Source: Gallionella sp.
GTDB taxonomy: Bacteria > Pseudomonadota > Gammaproteobacteria > Burkholderiales > Gallionellaceae
Direction: 5' to 3'
Assembly: GCA_017880945.1 (NCBI GenBank)
Contig: JADGRM010000134.1
Span: 1-6,072 of the forward strand
DNA length: 6,072 bases
Of this stretch, positions 5,105 through 6,072 are shown one piece after another (the stretch's first letter is position 1; the number at the start of each line of letters is the position of its first letter). The position numbers were made by a program, and so were the translations under genes. Under the pieces are notes generated by a model. The model ran no database searches. It was given only the letters and a program-made list of their open reading frames with translations, and had not been told where the DNA came from.

Positions 5105-6072
5105 ATGCCTGTCATCCGGCTATTGCCCGACCTGCTCATCAACCAAATCGCCGCCGGTGAAGTGATCGAGCGTCCCGCTGCAGCCCTGAAGGAATTGCTG
5201 GAGAACAGCCTCGATGCAGGTGCGACGGACATCGCGGTGCAATTGGAGGGCGGTGGTATCAAGCTGTTGCGCGTGCGCGACAACGGCAAGGGCATCGCCA
5301 AAGATGAACTGCCACTGGCATTGATGCGCCACGCCACCAGCAAGATCGCCTCGCTGGATGATCTGCAAAAGGTGGCCAGCATGGGCTTTCGCGGCGAAGC
5401 TTTGGCGAGCATGGCGGCGGTGGCGCAACTCACCCTGACCAGCCATACCGAAGCCGATGCTCACGGATGGAAAGTGGAGGCAATCGACGGCCGACTCAGC
5501 GAATCTGCTCCTGCCAGCCAAGCGCAAGGTACTACGGTGGAAATACGCGAGATGTATTTCAACACCCCGGCGCGGCGCAAGTTCCTGAAATCCGAAGCCA
5601 CCGAATTCGCCTGGTGTGAAGAAGCCTTCAAACGAATCGCGCTGTCGCGTCCCGATGTCGCCTTTTCGCTGCAACACAACGGACGCACCAACTGGCAATT
5701 ACCCGCCCTGCGGGGAGATCAAGCCGCGCTGAAACGCGTCGCGGCACTGCTCGGCGACGAGTTCGGACACGCCGCCGTGCCGGTCTCGCGCAGCGCGGCG
5801 AACTTGTCGCTGCAAGGCCTGGCGGCGCTGCCCGCCTATTCGCGCGCCAGCCGCGATGCTCAATATTTTTTCGTCAATGGCCGCTTCGTGCGCGACAAGG
5901 TCGCCAGCCATGCGCTACGCCAGGCCTATCAGGACATCCTGCATCACCAGCGCCATCCTGCCTACGTGCTGTTTCTCGAGCTGCCGCCGGAACAAGTGGA
6001 CGTGAACGTGCATCCCGCCAAGAGCGAAGTGCGCTTCCGCGAGAGCCAGGGGATACATCAATTCATTTTCCA
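5105..6072 (+). CDS. mutL: DNA mismatch repair protein MutL (N-terminal part)
   Basis: Mismatch-repair ATPase that links MutS recognition of a mispair to strand incision. The window holds the first 322 residues and two bases of the next codon; the frame is open at the right edge, so the C-terminal dimerisation domain is missing here. All GHKL ATPase motifs are present: NQIAAGEVIERPA (13-25), the catalytic E30 and magnesium-binding N34 in ELLENSLDAGAT (30-41), DNGKGI (59-64), and GFRGEAL (94-100). GTTVEIREMYFNTPARRKFLK (142-162) follows. FVNGRFVRD (256-264) and VDVNVHPAKSEVRF (298-311), with the ATP-contacting lysine K306, belong to the transducer domain. I chose the ATG at 5105 because it aligns with the start of the E. 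coli protein within one residue. It has no strong ribosome site and is preceded by TATAAT at 5069-5074. It is not functionally tied to its neighbours. Confidence 0.98.
   Translation, partial: MPVIRLLPDLLINQIAAGEVIERPAAALKELLENSLDAGATDIAVQLEGGGIKLLRVRDNGKGIAKDELPLALMRHATSKIASLDDLQKVASMGFRGEALASMAAVAQLTLTSHTEADAHGWKVEAIDGRLSESAPASQAQGTTVEIREMYFNTPARRKFLKSEATEFAWCEEAFKRIALSRPDVAFSLQHNGRTNWQLPALRGDQAALKRVAALLGDEFGHAAVPVSRSAANLSLQGLAALPAYSRASRDAQYFFVNGRFVRDKVASHALRQAYQDILHHQRHPAYVLFLELPPEQVDVNVHPAKSEVRFRESQGIHQFIF

Noticed and set aside
5098..5911. Long minus-strand frames opposite mutL
   Set aside because: The plus strand encodes a complete set of MutL motifs; the opposite frames are shadows of that codon usage.

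Overview
The window reads as chromosomal DNA of a betaproteobacterium. The evidence is the GC-rich core genes, the transhydrogenase split into three polypeptides (alpha-1, alpha-2, beta), a MutL of proteobacterial type, and short GC-rich twin-hairpin repeats of the kind scattered between genes in this group. A Gallionellaceae/Nitrosomonadales-like host would fit, but that is an impression from protein style and was not searched.

Layout, left to right. Positions 1-131 hold no convincing gene, only a 23-bp direct repeat and an inverted repeat. A strong intrinsic terminator (132-154) closes the minus-strand operon pntA1-pntA2-pntB (3071 down to 177), which encodes proton-translocating NAD(P)+ transhydrogenase. 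The operon has a good promoter (-10 TATAAT at 3167-3172) and a leader of about 90 nt with a small hairpin and a perfect 14-bp tandem duplication. A REP-like twin hairpin sits exactly between pntA2 and pntB.

Next comes an AT-richer accessory stretch (about 3072-5050), also read on the minus strand. It holds a two-gene cassette (4036 to 3261): a small exported beta-rich protein full of His, Cys and Met, followed by a four-helix membrane protein with a GTG start. Behind it is a gap of about 450 bp without a trustworthy gene. Then comes a secreted stand-alone single-Cache-domain protein (4946 to 4491) with its own inverted-repeat-decorated promoter.

At the right edge the plus-strand gene mutL starts at 5105 and runs out of the window. 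It is transcribed divergently from the Cache gene.

Functionally, PntAA (NAD(H) site), PntAB and PntB (membrane proton channel plus NADP(H) site) form one inner-membrane enzyme that makes NADPH at the expense of the proton gradient. MutL belongs to DNA mismatch repair and is unrelated. The cassette and the Cache protein are the only candidates for something poorly described. Nothing in the window is a clear defence system, mobile element, CRISPR array or RNA gene.
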